Source: Caldalkalibacillus uzonensis (GTDB taxonomy: Bacteria; Bacillota; Bacilli; Caldalkalibacillales; Caldalkalibacillaceae). From it: a stretch of DNA of 64,000 nucleotides. Shown here in pieces: positions 33,910 through 42,343 of the stretch. Numbering within the stretch: position 1 is the first letter of the stretch; each line of letters opens with the position of its first letter. The translations under genes were made by a program, and so were the position numbers. The notes under the pieces are model-generated. The model was not told where the DNA came from and made no database searches. It was given only the letters and a program-made list of their open reading frames with translations. Location of the stretch: contig NZ_JAUSUQ010000005.1 of the NCBI RefSeq assembly GCF_030814135.1, positions 124,001-188,000 on the forward strand, read 5' to 3'.

Positions 33910-35130
33910 TTATCTGGTTTGTCCCTTGTTTGTTGATTTGTTTGGTCTTGCTGGTTGGGGAGTCAGGCCAATTTTTCTGATACGGGCGATAATAAGCAAC
34001 AGGATCGGCACCCCTCCGCCGACTATCAACCCGGCATAGCCGGCATAGGTTTGCCAGTCGGACAAGGTATGCACGTTTTCGGGAATCGAAGCGATCCAGT
34101 ACACGATGGGCAGGAAAATGAGCGCATAGACGTGTGTTTTTCCCCGGGCGACATACTTTTTGGCTAAAAAGGAGGTGGCGTAGAACAAGTTGGCCGAGGA
34201 AGTGAACACGGCAGCCACCCACACCCCCAGAAAAGCGGACTCTACTCTTTCCAATATCACGCCTGGCACCTCTGTGGTTTTAACCAGCTCAAAGGTGGGC
34301 CAAAGGAGCACTTGCAACTCTTCTGTGCCGAACGTGCCCACAGCGACAACCACTACCGCCGTATAGATTAAGAGGGGAGTGGAAAAGCCAATCACATTGG
34401 CTGGCAGGGTTTCTTTGGTCACAAAAGTATAGCCGCCGAAAACGGTGATCACTTCATACCCCGCATAAGCAAAGGCGGAGATGACGACCCCGTACAGGAA
34501 ATCTTGCCAGCGCACGTCTGGCCACAGCGGCAGAAAATATTCCAGCTTGAAACTTTGCACAGCAAACAGAATGATTAAAATACTGGGAATCACAATGAGG
34601 GGCAGCAGTAATTCGTTGATCCTGGCCACCACCTCCACTTCGTACCATGTTAAAATGTAGGAAAGGAGCAACATGCTTATAATTATCACTTCGAGCGGCG
34701 TGTTTATTAAGACAGCAGAGACAACCACTTCACCAAAGGCCCGGACGACCATGGCCACGGCAAACAGCCAATACCCGATAAATCCCACAATGATGGGTGC
34801 AGCCAGCACCTTGCCAATCATATTGGGGTTATGTTTGGTGCCTAAAATCTCCGGGGCATAGGAAGCCAAGCTTTTCAAGGGAAAGCGAAAACTTAACCGG
34901 GTCAAGATGATCATGAAAAGTAAAGTGACCAAGCCGCCCAGAATGGTGGTCAGCCAGGCGGCTTCGCGGGCCGCTTCAGACATACCCCGGGGGAGGGTTA
35001 AAATCCCTACGCCAATCAGTGTGCTGGCGATGAGGGAACCGGATTGCCTGGGAGTGATGATCACTTTTTCTTGTTCAGCTTGAGGGGCTTTATTGGCCGT
35101 TGGCCTGCCCATGTCCTTGCGCAGTTGCAT
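33910..35130 (-). CDS. gerKB: GerAB-type spore germination permease (subunit B)
   Basis: A 406-residue integral membrane protein of the APC-like endospore permease family, with about ten TM helices. It opens with ITPRQSGSLIASTLIGVGILTLPRGM, the family's N-terminal signature. Subunit B binds nutrient germinants in the inner spore membrane. ATG 35130 is chosen, with GGAG 6 bases upstream. The start overlaps the end of subunit A by 41 bases, so the two are translationally coupled. Confidence 0.9.
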   Translation of the reverse strand: MQLRKDMGRPTANKAPQAEQEKVIITPRQSGSLIASTLIGVGILTLPRGMSEAAREAAWLTTILGGLVTLLFMIILTRLSFRFPLKSLASYAPEILGTKHNPNMIGKVLAAPIIVGFIGYWLFAVAMVVRAFGEVVVSAVLINTPLEVIIISMLLLSYILTWYEVEVVARINELLLPLIVIPSILIILFAVQSFKLEYFLPLWPDVRWQDFLYGVVISAFAYAGYEVITVFGGYTFVTKETLPANVIGFSTPLLIYTAVVVVAVGTFGTEELQVLLWPTFELVKTTEVPGVILERVESAFLGVWVAAVFTSSANLFYATSFLAKKYVARGKTHVYALIFLPIVYWIASIPENVHTLSDWQTYAGYAGLIVGGGVPILLLIIARIRKIGLTPQPARPNKSTNKGQTR

Positions 35131-36736
35131 GCTGCTCTCCACCTTGCTGCTGAGTTGTCTGTTGACGGTAGGTATTCTGTGTGTTAAAAGGCGTTGGCCG
35201 TTTTTCCAGATTATACAAAGGTGCCCGGAACACGGTGTCTTTCAGATCCGACAGGCGGGCAGGGCTAAACCCGGCCATATAAGGCACATTGAAAGACTTT
35301 AAAGAACAGAGATGGATGATGATGATAATGGCAAAAAACATAATGCCATACAGTCCAAACATACCTGCTGACAACATCATAGGGAAACGCAGCATCCTGA
35401 GGGCGATGGCGGCACTGTAATTGGGGATGACAAACGATGAAATAGTGGTTAATCCGACAACAATCACCATGATGGGACTGACCAGACCGGCAGTCACAGC
35501 CGCCTCACCGATAACCAGGGCACCTACAATGCCGATGGTTGGCCCAATTAATCCGGGCAGACGGACACTGGCTTCCCTCAAAATTTCAACCGCGATTTCC
35601 ATTAGGATCGCTTCCACAATGGCAGGAAAAGGCACGGTCGCCCGCCCTGCTGCCATGGCGATGACCAGTTTGGAGGGAATCATTTCCGGATGAAAGGAGG
35701 AAAAGGCAATATACAGAGAGGGAAGCAGTAAGGCAAAGAAGAAGCTGAGCACGCGGATAAAGCGTACCAAGCTGCCGATAATAAACCGCTCATAATAATC
35801 CTCTGGACTGTGATAAAACTGGATAAAGATAGCCGGAACGATCAGCGCGAAAGGAGAACCGTCCACCAGGATAATCACTTTGCCTTCCAGCAGGTGGGAG
35901 ACAGCTTTATCAGGACGTTCGGTGTACTGCACTTGCGGGAAAGGAGACCAGGGATGGTCTTCAATCAGCTGCTCAATATAGCCGCTCTCCAGGATGCCAT
36001 CGAAGGTAATGTTCTCCATTCTGTTTTTCACTTCTTGCAAGGTGTTTTTGTCCACCAAACCGTCTATATACATCAAGCCCACATCAGTTTGGGTGCGTTC
36101 GCCTATTTTATAATGAACCAGACGTAGCTGGGGATCTCTGATCCTGTGGCGGATCAAGGCGGTGTTGACCCGTATCGTTTCTGTAAATCCGTCACGGGGC
36201 CCCCTGATCACTTGTTCGTTACTGGGCTCTTCCACACCCCTCGTTTCCCAGCCCCGTGTGTCTACAATTAAAGCTTTATCGACCTGATCGATCAACAGGA
36301 CACTGTCCCCGACCAAGATGCTTTCCACGATCTGTTTCAATTCCAGCGCTTCTTCCACTTCACTGGCATAAAGTCCGGCGGTCTTCACCCATGCATACAT
36401 TTGTTTGTGATCGGTCAGCAGGTGATCAGGGATCCGGTCTATGATCTCTCTGGTTAAAGCGCCAATGACGTACTCATCAGTTACAAAATTATTGGTCAAT
36501 CCGTCAATAAAAAACATGACTGCTTTCAGATGTTGATGTCCCCCAATGTAAAATTCGCGTTCCACAAGATCTTCACAGTCTTTAAAAATGTCTTTCAGCC
36601 ACTTGACATTAACGTCCAAGGATTCATGCAGGCGGATGCCCTGTAAAGGTTCCAGCTGCTTTTTTTCATATTCCTGCTGCAGTTTCTTCTTCTTTAATTC
36701 TGCCACACTTAACGGCTTGATAAATTTTCGTTTCAT
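35090..36736 (-). CDS. gerKA: GerAA-type germinant receptor subunit A
   Basis: A 548-residue protein. A soluble N-terminal half (GDSVLLIDQVDKALIVDTRGWETRGVEEP, and the GPRDGFTETIRVNTALIRHRIRD signature) is followed by four or five TM helices and a proline/Gln-rich C-terminal tail of about 40 residues (QQTTQQQGGEQHATAQGHGQ). These receptors trigger ion release in response to nutrients. First gene of the operon, reading A-B-C on the minus strand. Forespore (sigma-G) control is usual for the family; I did not identify the promoter. Confidence 0.92.
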   Translation of the reverse strand: MKRKFIKPLSVAELKKKKLQQEYEKKQLEPLQGIRLHESLDVNVKWLKDIFKDCEDLVEREFYIGGHQHLKAVMFFIDGLTNNFVTDEYVIGALTREIIDRIPDHLLTDHKQMYAWVKTAGLYASEVEEALELKQIVESILVGDSVLLIDQVDKALIVDTRGWETRGVEEPSNEQVIRGPRDGFTETIRVNTALIRHRIRDPQLRLVHYKIGERTQTDVGLMYIDGLVDKNTLQEVKNRMENITFDGILESGYIEQLIEDHPWSPFPQVQYTERPDKAVSHLLEGKVIILVDGSPFALIVPAIFIQFYHSPEDYYERFIIGSLVRFIRVLSFFFALLLPSLYIAFSSFHPEMIPSKLVIAMAAGRATVPFPAIVEAILMEIAVEILREASVRLPGLIGPTIGIVGALVIGEAAVTAGLVSPIMVIVVGLTTISSFVIPNYSAAIALRMLRFPMMLSAGMFGLYGIMFFAIIIIIHLCSLKSFNVPYMAGFSPARLSDLKDTVFRAPLYNLEKRPTPFNTQNTYRQQTTQQQGGEQHATAQGHGQANGQ

Positions 36737-36879
36737 GATCAGGGCTCCTTAAACATGCTAAAATGAACATGGAAAGAACATATAGAACATGCTTAGTAAG
36801 ATAGTTTTTGGCATTTGGGCCATTTTATGCGCACCTTTGACGTGGTGAAGAGATCATATTCATAGAGGAGCGGAGCAAT

Positions 36880-37500
36880 GTGAAATGGACAAGCATTATT
36901 TTGGCTGGGGGAGCCAGCCGCCGCATGGGCCAGACCAAAGCATTGCTTACGATTCAGAATCAGACCATGGTTGAGCGGCTGTCAGAATTGTTAAGCCCCT
37001 TTTCAACGGATATCGTCATTGTTGTTCGCCAAGAGGATCATGACCAAATAGCTTCCCTTTTTAGGGAGGGTAAATCTGTTCATCTTGTACAGGATGACCC
37101 GCGCTATAAGGGATATGGCCCCTTGGCGGGCATGTATACTGGGATGAAGGCCGTTTTTTCTCCGTATTATTTTGTATGTGCCTGTGATATGCCTTGTTTG
37201 GATAAGGATTATCTGCACGGGTTAAAACAACTCATTCAGGAACAGCCGGGACATGAAGCCTACGTGCCGTTATCTGGCGGAAAGTATCAACCTTTTGCCG
37301 GGGTATATCGGAATCTGGCTGCCCAAATTGAGGAATTGCTGGAGCGGGGGGAAAAGCGGTGGAGTGATCTTTTTTCCAAATTGAAAAAAGGCTATTTGAT
37401 CCAAGAAGAAGAATGGCAAACCTGGACCAAACAGCCGGATCCTTTTTTCAATATGAATACACCCCAGGATTATAACAAGATTCGCTCAGGATGGGTATAA
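36880..37500 (+). CDS. mobA: molybdenum cofactor guanylyltransferase
   Basis: A 206-residue enzyme transferring GMP to Mo-molybdopterin. The N-terminal nucleotide-binding motif IILAGGASRRMGQTKALL, the GYGPLAGMYTGM segment near 83, the CACDMPCL metal-site motif near 104 and the C-terminal NMNTPQDY are seen. GTG start with a GGAG site. Its end overlaps convergent fdhD by 31 bases. It supports the molybdo-enzyme at 39589. Confidence 0.92.
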   Translation: MKWTSIILAGGASRRMGQTKALLTIQNQTMVERLSELLSPFSTDIVIVVRQEDHDQIASLFREGKSVHLVQDDPRYKGYGPLAGMYTGMKAVFSPYYFVCACDMPCLDKDYLHGLKQLIQEQPGHEAYVPLSGGKYQPFAGVYRNLAAQIEELLERGEKRWSDLFSKLKKGYLIQEEEWQTWTKQPDPFFNMNTPQDYNKIRSGWV

Positions 37501-38264
37501 ACGTTCATTTGATTGCCCCGGATAAAACCAGCCGTGGTGATATTAAGCTCGTCCGCCATCCGTAAGGCCAATTCAGTCGGGGCTGATTTGGAGAGCAGAA
37601 TGCCTATGCCCATCTTGGAAACTTTCAGCAACACCTCTGAGGATATTCGGCCGCTGAAGGTGATAATTTTATCACCAACAGGAATACGCTGCATCAGACA
37701 ATAGCCGTATAATTTATCTAGAGTGTTGTGGCGGCCGATATCCGTCCGGGTGACTAGAATGCCCTCTGGGGAACATAAAGCAGCGTTGTGCACCCCGCCG
37801 GTTGTTTTAAAAGTGTTGCTTTGGTTTTGCATCTCAGCCATTAAAGCCAAGCATGTTTCGGCCGTAATGGCAAGTTTGGTGACAGCTGTTTTAGCTGTGC
37901 GCACATCATTATAAAAATAAAATGACTGGCGGCTTTTCCCGCAACAGGAACCGATAAAGCGTTTGGAATGGAACGTCTGTGCAGGTGTAGAGCAATGATG
38001 CAATTCAACATAGGCCAGCCCTTGGTCATCATCAATATGAAGTGACTTGATTTCAGTGTAACGGCAGATCACACCTTCTGAAGCCAAAAAACCAACGGTC
38101 ATTTCCTCCAGGTGAGTTGGTGTACACACCAAAGTGGCAAACTCGTCTCCGTTCAGGTAAATGGTTAAAGGATATTCAGTGACAATCTGGTCCTCACAAG
38201 AGACAACACACTTATCCTTGTATTTCATCATGCGCCAGCCTGTGGTGATCTCTGGTGTGGTCAT
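37470..38264 (-). CDS. fdhD: formate dehydrogenase accessory sulfurtransferase FdhD
   Basis: A 264-residue protein that transfers sulfur from IscS/NifS-type desulfurases to the Mo cofactor of formate-dehydrogenase-like enzymes. Seen: PLTIYLNGDEFATLVCTP, GFLASEGVI, the active cysteine region FIGSCCGKSRQ near 106, GGVHNAALC near 157, TRTDIGRHNTLDKL near 172 and SKSAPTELA. The cysteines are adjacent (C-C-G-K-S) rather than the C-x-x-C of E. coli. Convergent with mobA. Confidence 0.92.
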   Translation of the reverse strand: MTTPEITTGWRMMKYKDKCVVSCEDQIVTEYPLTIYLNGDEFATLVCTPTHLEEMTVGFLASEGVICRYTEIKSLHIDDDQGLAYVELHHCSTPAQTFHSKRFIGSCCGKSRQSFYFYNDVRTAKTAVTKLAITAETCLALMAEMQNQSNTFKTTGGVHNAALCSPEGILVTRTDIGRHNTLDKLYGYCLMQRIPVGDKIITFSGRISSEVLLKVSKMGIGILLSKSAPTELALRMADELNITTAGFIRGNQMNVYTHPERILL

Positions 38265-38413
38265 TTTTTTCTCTCCTTCACAGGGGTTTCAAAAAAACAA
38301 AAAAGATATTGTCATGTATACGTTATCATGATAATATTGTTTCAGACAACGTTTTGTAAGAAATCTGTCACAATTAATGATTACATCAGTGATTTTCGTC
38401 ACTGACACACTTA

Positions 38414-38590
38414 CTACCGGTGCTCTGTTCCTTATTGATACGAGACAGCGGCCCTGTCATCGGTTAATAGGGGGGTGGAGCCAGTCAGATCAGCACTGAC
38501 CGTTGGCACTTGGTAGTGGCCCTGCTAAAGGCTAACCGTCGTAAACCATTTGCAGCGTAAAACTGCAAAGTGTTTACGACGGTTTTTTGT
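38414..38590 (+). ncRNA. structured leader with strong terminator (candidate riboswitch or attenuator)
   Basis: A closing helix CTACC-G-GTGC (38414-38423) pairs with GCAC-TT-GGTAG (38506-38516) and encloses three small hairpins: CTGT/ACAG (38425-38448), CCCT/AGGG (38452-38472) and GTCAG/CTGAC (38484-38500). A very strong terminator follows: 13-bp AACCGTCGTAAAC / GTTTACGACGGTT (38534-38584) with an inner TTTGCAG/CTGCAAA stem and T6. No + strand gene lies upstream since 37500, so the terminator is best explained as leader control of the downstream locus. Moco-type control would suit the context, but I cannot match a known class. Confidence 0.5.
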
Positions 38591-38645
38591 GTGAAAACGA
38601 ATTCACAATGAAGCAAGGGACAAAGTTGAAAGGAGATGGGGAAGG

Positions 38646-38908
38646 ATGGCGAAACAGAAAAACCGCTGGCTAATTGCTGCCTCTATGGGCTTGTTTAACG
38701 GTCTGGGCCGCATTATGTGGGCCTCTATTTCCGATTACATTGGCCGTCCCAATGTATATACTGCTTTTTTTGTGATTCAGCGTATATTTTTGGCGGTATG
38801 TTCGTTATCGCTTTGGCCGTATCCCTCTTCATCCGCCTTGACATTCGACGCTTGCGCGTCCGTAATACCAAAGAAGCCAAGCAGGGCAACATGGAGCTGG
38901 CCGGTTAA
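38646..38908 (+). pseudogene. decayed OFA-family (oxalate/formate antiporter-like) MFS transporter
   Basis: After GGAG and an ATG the frame gives [15 protein letters not shown], the N-terminus of OFA transporters, and then jumps straight to the mid-protein segment [21 protein letters not shown] (at 38686-38750). The true C-terminal part ([18 protein letters not shown], ending KQGNMELAG) is in another frame at about 38780-38908. An intact OFA protein has about 400 residues, so two internal deletions, one frame-shifting, are implied. It cannot form a transporter. Its position suggests that it once moved formate or oxalate for this locus. Confidence 0.75.
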
Positions 38909-39004
38909 GCTGGCAGAAGAGAATAGCTGAGTTGTATGTTGAGTTATTTACCGTTCCAAGCAGTCGTGCTAATATTAAATAAAGACTGAAGAAGGTTGGA
39001 CAGA

Positions 39005-39379
39005 ATGAACAAGTATGAAGCCGAGTTTAGCAATCTGGTCAGAGCTTTCCGCAAGAAACATATGGGCAAAGGGCCACGCAAGATTGTGACCACCTTCTGT
39101 AAAAATTGGGCGATTTGTGAATTGGAAGGGAACCTGTCTCCTGTGGAAAAATTTATTGCCAATTACGATGAAGGCAAGCAAATGTTGCGTGCCGCCCGCA
39201 CTGAGATGGTCAAAGAGATGTACCGGCAAAACCATCCGGTTGAAATGGAAGAATTCTTGGGGGCTAAGTTTGTTGACCTGTTTGTGGATATTGATATAGA
39301 ACGGGATTTTGGTATGTCCATCTTTGTCTTTGATCAGGATATTGAGGCTAAGTTTTGTAAGCATAAACGAGAAGAATAG
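39005..39379 (+). CDS. DUF2294 (MpsC-like) family protein
   Basis: A 124-residue cytosolic protein: MNKYEAEFSNLVRAFRKKHMGKGPRKI, then AICELEGNLSPVEKFIA and the C-terminal FVDLFVDIDIERDFGMSIFVFD. This is the layout of the DUF2294 family, sometimes named MpsC after a proposed Na+/membrane-potential system. ATG 39005 is preferred over TTG 38996. It lies between the decayed transporter and the molybdo-enzyme. DUF2294 genes often neighbour formate-dehydrogenase-like loci in bacilli, but its function is not known. Confidence 0.75.
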   Translation: MNKYEAEFSNLVRAFRKKHMGKGPRKIVTTFCKNWAICELEGNLSPVEKFIANYDEGKQMLRAARTEMVKEMYRQNHPVEMEEFLGAKFVDLFVDIDIERDFGMSIFVFDQDIEAKFCKHKREE

Positions 39380-39461
39380 GGATCAGCTACATTTGGGAAA
39401 CAGATTCAGTCGCCTATTGCAGTTGTTGGCTCTTCGGTAGCGCTCCTGCTGGAAGGGCAAC

Positions 39462-39516
39462 ACGCCGTAGTATCGTTGTTCCAGGTGAACGAACAAACGA
39501 TATACGGCGTTTTTTT
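39462..39516 (+). terminator. strong terminator upstream of the oxidoreductase
   Basis: ACGCCGTA/TACGGCGT closes an extended hairpin with inner ATCGTT/AACGAT and further pairing, followed by T6. It either ends the DUF2294 transcript or acts as an attenuator for the next gene 73 bases on. Confidence 0.8.
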
Positions 39517-39588
39517 CAACATAGAAAGTGAGTACAGCAGAAAAACAGGTCAGCACAGCACAACATATTGTTAAGGGAGAGGATTGTC

Positions 39589-41940
39589 ATGGGTAAAACC
39601 AAACATACAGGACCGATCAAACTGGACACATCCCCAACCCCTTCCCTGTGGGTCAGCAAGGTGCCGATGGGGCTGGGCAAAATCAAACCGAAACATATTC
39701 GGGACACCCTTAAAGTGGTGTGGGAAAACCGGGATAACCTGCCTTATGCCTACAGGATCCTGACCCAAGGCGTGTGCGATGGCTGTGCCTTGGGGGTGGG
39801 GGGGTTATACGACCAGACCCTGACAGGGCCCCATTTGTGCACCACCCGCCTCAATGTATTGCGCTTAAATACCATGCCGGCTTTAAATCCAGCCGTGTTG
39901 GAGGATGTCGAGGCGTTAAGGAAACTGGACAGCACCGAGTTGCGCAAGCTGGGCCGGATCCCGTTTCCCATGTCAAGAAAGCCGGGAGAAAACAAGTTTA
40001 CCCGCCTCAGCTGGGATGAGGCCCTGAACCGCATTGCAACCAAAATCAGAAGCATTGACCCCAAACAGCTGGCCTTTTACCTCACATCCCGCGGCATTAC
40101 CAATGAGGTGTATTACACAGCGACCAAAGTGGCCCGTTTTCTGGGCACCAACAATATTGACAATGCTTCACGCATTTGTCATTCGCCCAGCAAAACGGCC
40201 CTGAAACGTTCCTTGGGCATTGCGGCTTCCAGCTGCAGTTATAAGGATTGGATCGGCACCGATGTGCTGATTTTCTGGGGCTCCGTTCCTTCCAACAACC
40301 AGCCTGTCTCCACCAAGTATATGTATGCGGCCAAGAAGAAGGGGACCAAAATTATCCTCATTAATCCTTACCGTGAACCGTCTATGGAAAATTACTGGAT
40401 TCCCTCCATCCCTGAGAGTGCCTTATTTGGCACTAAATTGGTGGATGATGTCTACCAAGTGAACATTGGCGGGGACATTGCCTTTATGAACGGGGTGATG
40501 AAACACTGGTTTGAAATGGAAGAGCAAGAAACCGGCTCAGCCATTGATCTTGCCTTTGTCCGTGAACATACCAATGGTTTCGAAGAGTTGAAAGCCCATG
40601 TGCTGAAACAAGACTGGGCCTCACTGGAGAAGTCGGCCGGTGTGTCCCGCGAGCGGATGAAAGCGTTCGCCGATCTGTTGGCCAAGGCCAAGTCAGGCGT
40701 TTTTGTGTGGAGCATGGGCCTGACCCAGCACCGCTTTGGCACAGACAACGTCTCCCAAGTGGCGAACCTGGCCATGCTGCGCGGGTTTATCGGGCGTGAA
40801 CATTGCGGTGTCATGCCCATTCGCGGTCACAGCGGCGTCCAAGGAGCAGGTGAGATGGGGGCCGAACCCATGTCACTTCCTGGCGGCGGTCCCTTGGATG
40901 AGGAGAATGTCAAGCGCATGGAAGAGATTTGGGGCTTTGAGATCCCCAGATGGCCTGGCGATATTGTGGGTGTCTCCCTGGAAAATGCCTTGCTGCCCGA
41001 TGGCCATGAGCGCAAAACAAAACTGTTCTACACCAGCGGCGGCAATTTCTTGGAAACCATGCCTGACCCTGATTTTGTGAAGAAATGTCTTGAGGCCGTC
41101 GAGTTACGGGTGCATCAGGATATTATTCTTAATACCTCCACATTGGTGGATGCCAAAGAAGAGGTGATTGTGCTGCCGGCCATGACCCGCTTTGAACAGC
41201 CGGGGGGAAGCACCTCCACTAGCACGGAACGCATGGTTTATTTCAGTCCGGAAATCAAAGGGCCGCGTATTGAAGAGGCCAGAGCCGAATGGCAGATTTA
41301 TATCGACCTTGCTTCCAGGGTATATCCGGAAAAGGCGCACCTGATTCAGTTTAAAGATGCCCAGGCCATCCGGGAGGAGATTGCTAAAGCTAACCCTAAT
41401 TATGACGGCATCCAGCATTTGAAAAAACAAGGAGACTTCTTTCAATGGGGCGGGGCCTGGCTGTGCGAAGACGGGATTTGCCCCACCCCGGACGGGAAAG
41501 GCAATTTGATTCCCATAGAGATTCCGGAGCTGCGCAAAACAGAAGGACAATTCTACGTCACCACCCGGCGGGGCAAGCAATTTAACTCCATGATTTTCAG
41601 TGAAAAAGACCCCGCGACAGGGGGAGAGCGGCACGATATCTTTATCAATCCGGAAGATGCCAAAAAGCTGAATATTGAAGAGGGTGAGGCCATTGTGGTC
41701 TATAACCAGTTTGGCTTCTTACAAGGACGGGCCAAATATGAGGATGTCCGTCCTGGCAATATTCAGGTTTATTGGCCGGAAGGCAATGTGCTCCTGGAAA
41801 AAGGAGTCTATGAAGAATTTGCGGGTGTGCCCGAATACAATGTGGCTGCCGTGGTGGAAAAAGCAGACACGTACTATGCCCATAAAGATACCCGTTATGT
41901 AGAGAAGCGCATTGAGGATCTGGAAACGGAAGTGAGTTAA
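39589..41940 (+). CDS. FdhF/YdeP-family molybdopterin oxidoreductase
   Basis: A 783-residue Mo-bisMGD enzyme related to the formate dehydrogenase H catalytic chain. An N-terminal cysteine region (GVCDGCALG) precedes the molybdopterin domains. SRICHSPSKTALKRSLG near 196 marks the metal-site region, with Cys, not Sec. GQTQHRFG-like MGLTQHRFGTDNVSQVANLAM and RGHSGVQGAGEMG follow, and the C-terminal dinucleotide-binding domain has TRRGKQFNSMIFSEKDPATGGERHDIFINPEDA. YdeP-family members have roles in acid resistance in E. coli, and their substrate is uncertain. mobA, fdhD and mobB nearby supply its cofactor. Confidence 0.88.
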   Translation: MGKTKHTGPIKLDTSPTPSLWVSKVPMGLGKIKPKHIRDTLKVVWENRDNLPYAYRILTQGVCDGCALGVGGLYDQTLTGPHLCTTRLNVLRLNTMPALNPAVLEDVEALRKLDSTELRKLGRIPFPMSRKPGENKFTRLSWDEALNRIATKIRSIDPKQLAFYLTSRGITNEVYYTATKVARFLGTNNIDNASRICHSPSKTALKRSLGIAASSCSYKDWIGTDVLIFWGSVPSNNQPVSTKYMYAAKKKGTKIILINPYREPSMENYWIPSIPESALFGTKLVDDVYQVNIGGDIAFMNGVMKHWFEMEEQETGSAIDLAFVREHTNGFEELKAHVLKQDWASLEKSAGVSRERMKAFADLLAKAKSGVFVWSMGLTQHRFGTDNVSQVANLAMLRGFIGREHCGVMPIRGHSGVQGAGEMGAEPMSLPGGGPLDEENVKRMEEIWGFEIPRWPGDIVGVSLENALLPDGHERKTKLFYTSGGNFLETMPDPDFVKKCLEAVELRVHQDIILNTSTLVDAKEEVIVLPAMTRFEQPGGSTSTSTERMVYFSPEIKGPRIEEARAEWQIYIDLASRVYPEKAHLIQFKDAQAIREEIAKANPNYDGIQHLKKQGDFFQWGGAWLCEDGICPTPDGKGNLIPIEIPELRKTEGQFYVTTRRGKQFNSMIFSEKDPATGGERHDIFINPEDAKKLNIEEGEAIVVYNQFGFLQGRAKYEDVRPGNIQVYWPEGNVLLEKGVYEEFAGVPEYNVAAVVEKADTYYAHKDTRYVEKRIEDLETEVS

Positions 41941-41973
41941 ACGGTCCATCGTTGTTACAGAATATGACCTCTT

Positions 41974-42008
41974 AAGCCCTGTTTCACGCTGGAACAGGGC
42001 TTTGTTTA
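41974..42008 (+). terminator. terminator after the oxidoreductase
   Basis: AAGCCCTGTT (41974-41983) pairs with AACAGGGCTT (41993-42002), followed by a T-rich tail. Confidence 0.75.
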
Positions 42009-42057
42009 AGTTAAGATATCAGCAAAGAAATGAATCTGAACGGGAGTTGGAACAGCC

Positions 42058-42343
42058 ATGAACCAAAACCGAGTGCCCCTTGATGTATCCGCAGCGATCA
42101 ACCGGATTATGGCCAGGGTTGAGTTGGGTGAAACGGAAGTGGTTCCCCTTGCGGAAGCCAATGGCCGTTACCTGGCTGAAGATTTGATTGCCGATCACCC
42201 GGTTCCCTCCTTTAACCTGGATCGAGGTCAAACGGCCGGTTAAACCAGGGGAAAATATTGCCCGGAGGGGAGAAGATACACTGCAAGGAGAAGTGGAAGT
42301 GTTGTGGCTGGAGCGGCCGGATGAGGGGAATTTTTATGTCTAA
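42058..42343 (+). pseudogene. moeA: moeA (molybdopterin molybdenumtransferase), internally deleted
   Basis: The first about 52 codons are a normal MoeA N-terminus (VPLDVSAAINRIMARV, VPLAEANGRYLAEDLIADHPVPSFN). At about 42219 the reading jumps: the shifted frame carries the mid-MoeA motif VKPGENIARRGEDT and then VEVLWLERPDEGNFYV up to TAA 42341-42343. The MPT-binding core and most of the remaining 300-plus residues are absent. The first frame itself stops at 42243. Remnants of both ends of a roughly 400-residue gene survive, so this is a deletion-derived pseudogene. Functional moeA must be elsewhere if the Mo enzyme is active. Confidence 0.75.

Noticed and set aside
38646-38930. A genuine 94-residue membrane protein at the decayed transporter locus
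   Set aside because: The second half in this frame is low-quality sequence, while the matching OFA C-terminus is in another frame. The pattern is deletion and frameshift rather than a new small protein.
39589-41940. Selenocysteine in the FdhF/YdeP-like oxidoreductase
   Set aside because: The frame has no internal TGA, and the metal-site region reads SRICHSPS with cysteine.
42258-42335. A longer MobB starting at 42258
   Set aside because: This extension reads through the moeA remnant in the wrong frame; ATG 42336 begins the recognisable MobB N-terminus.
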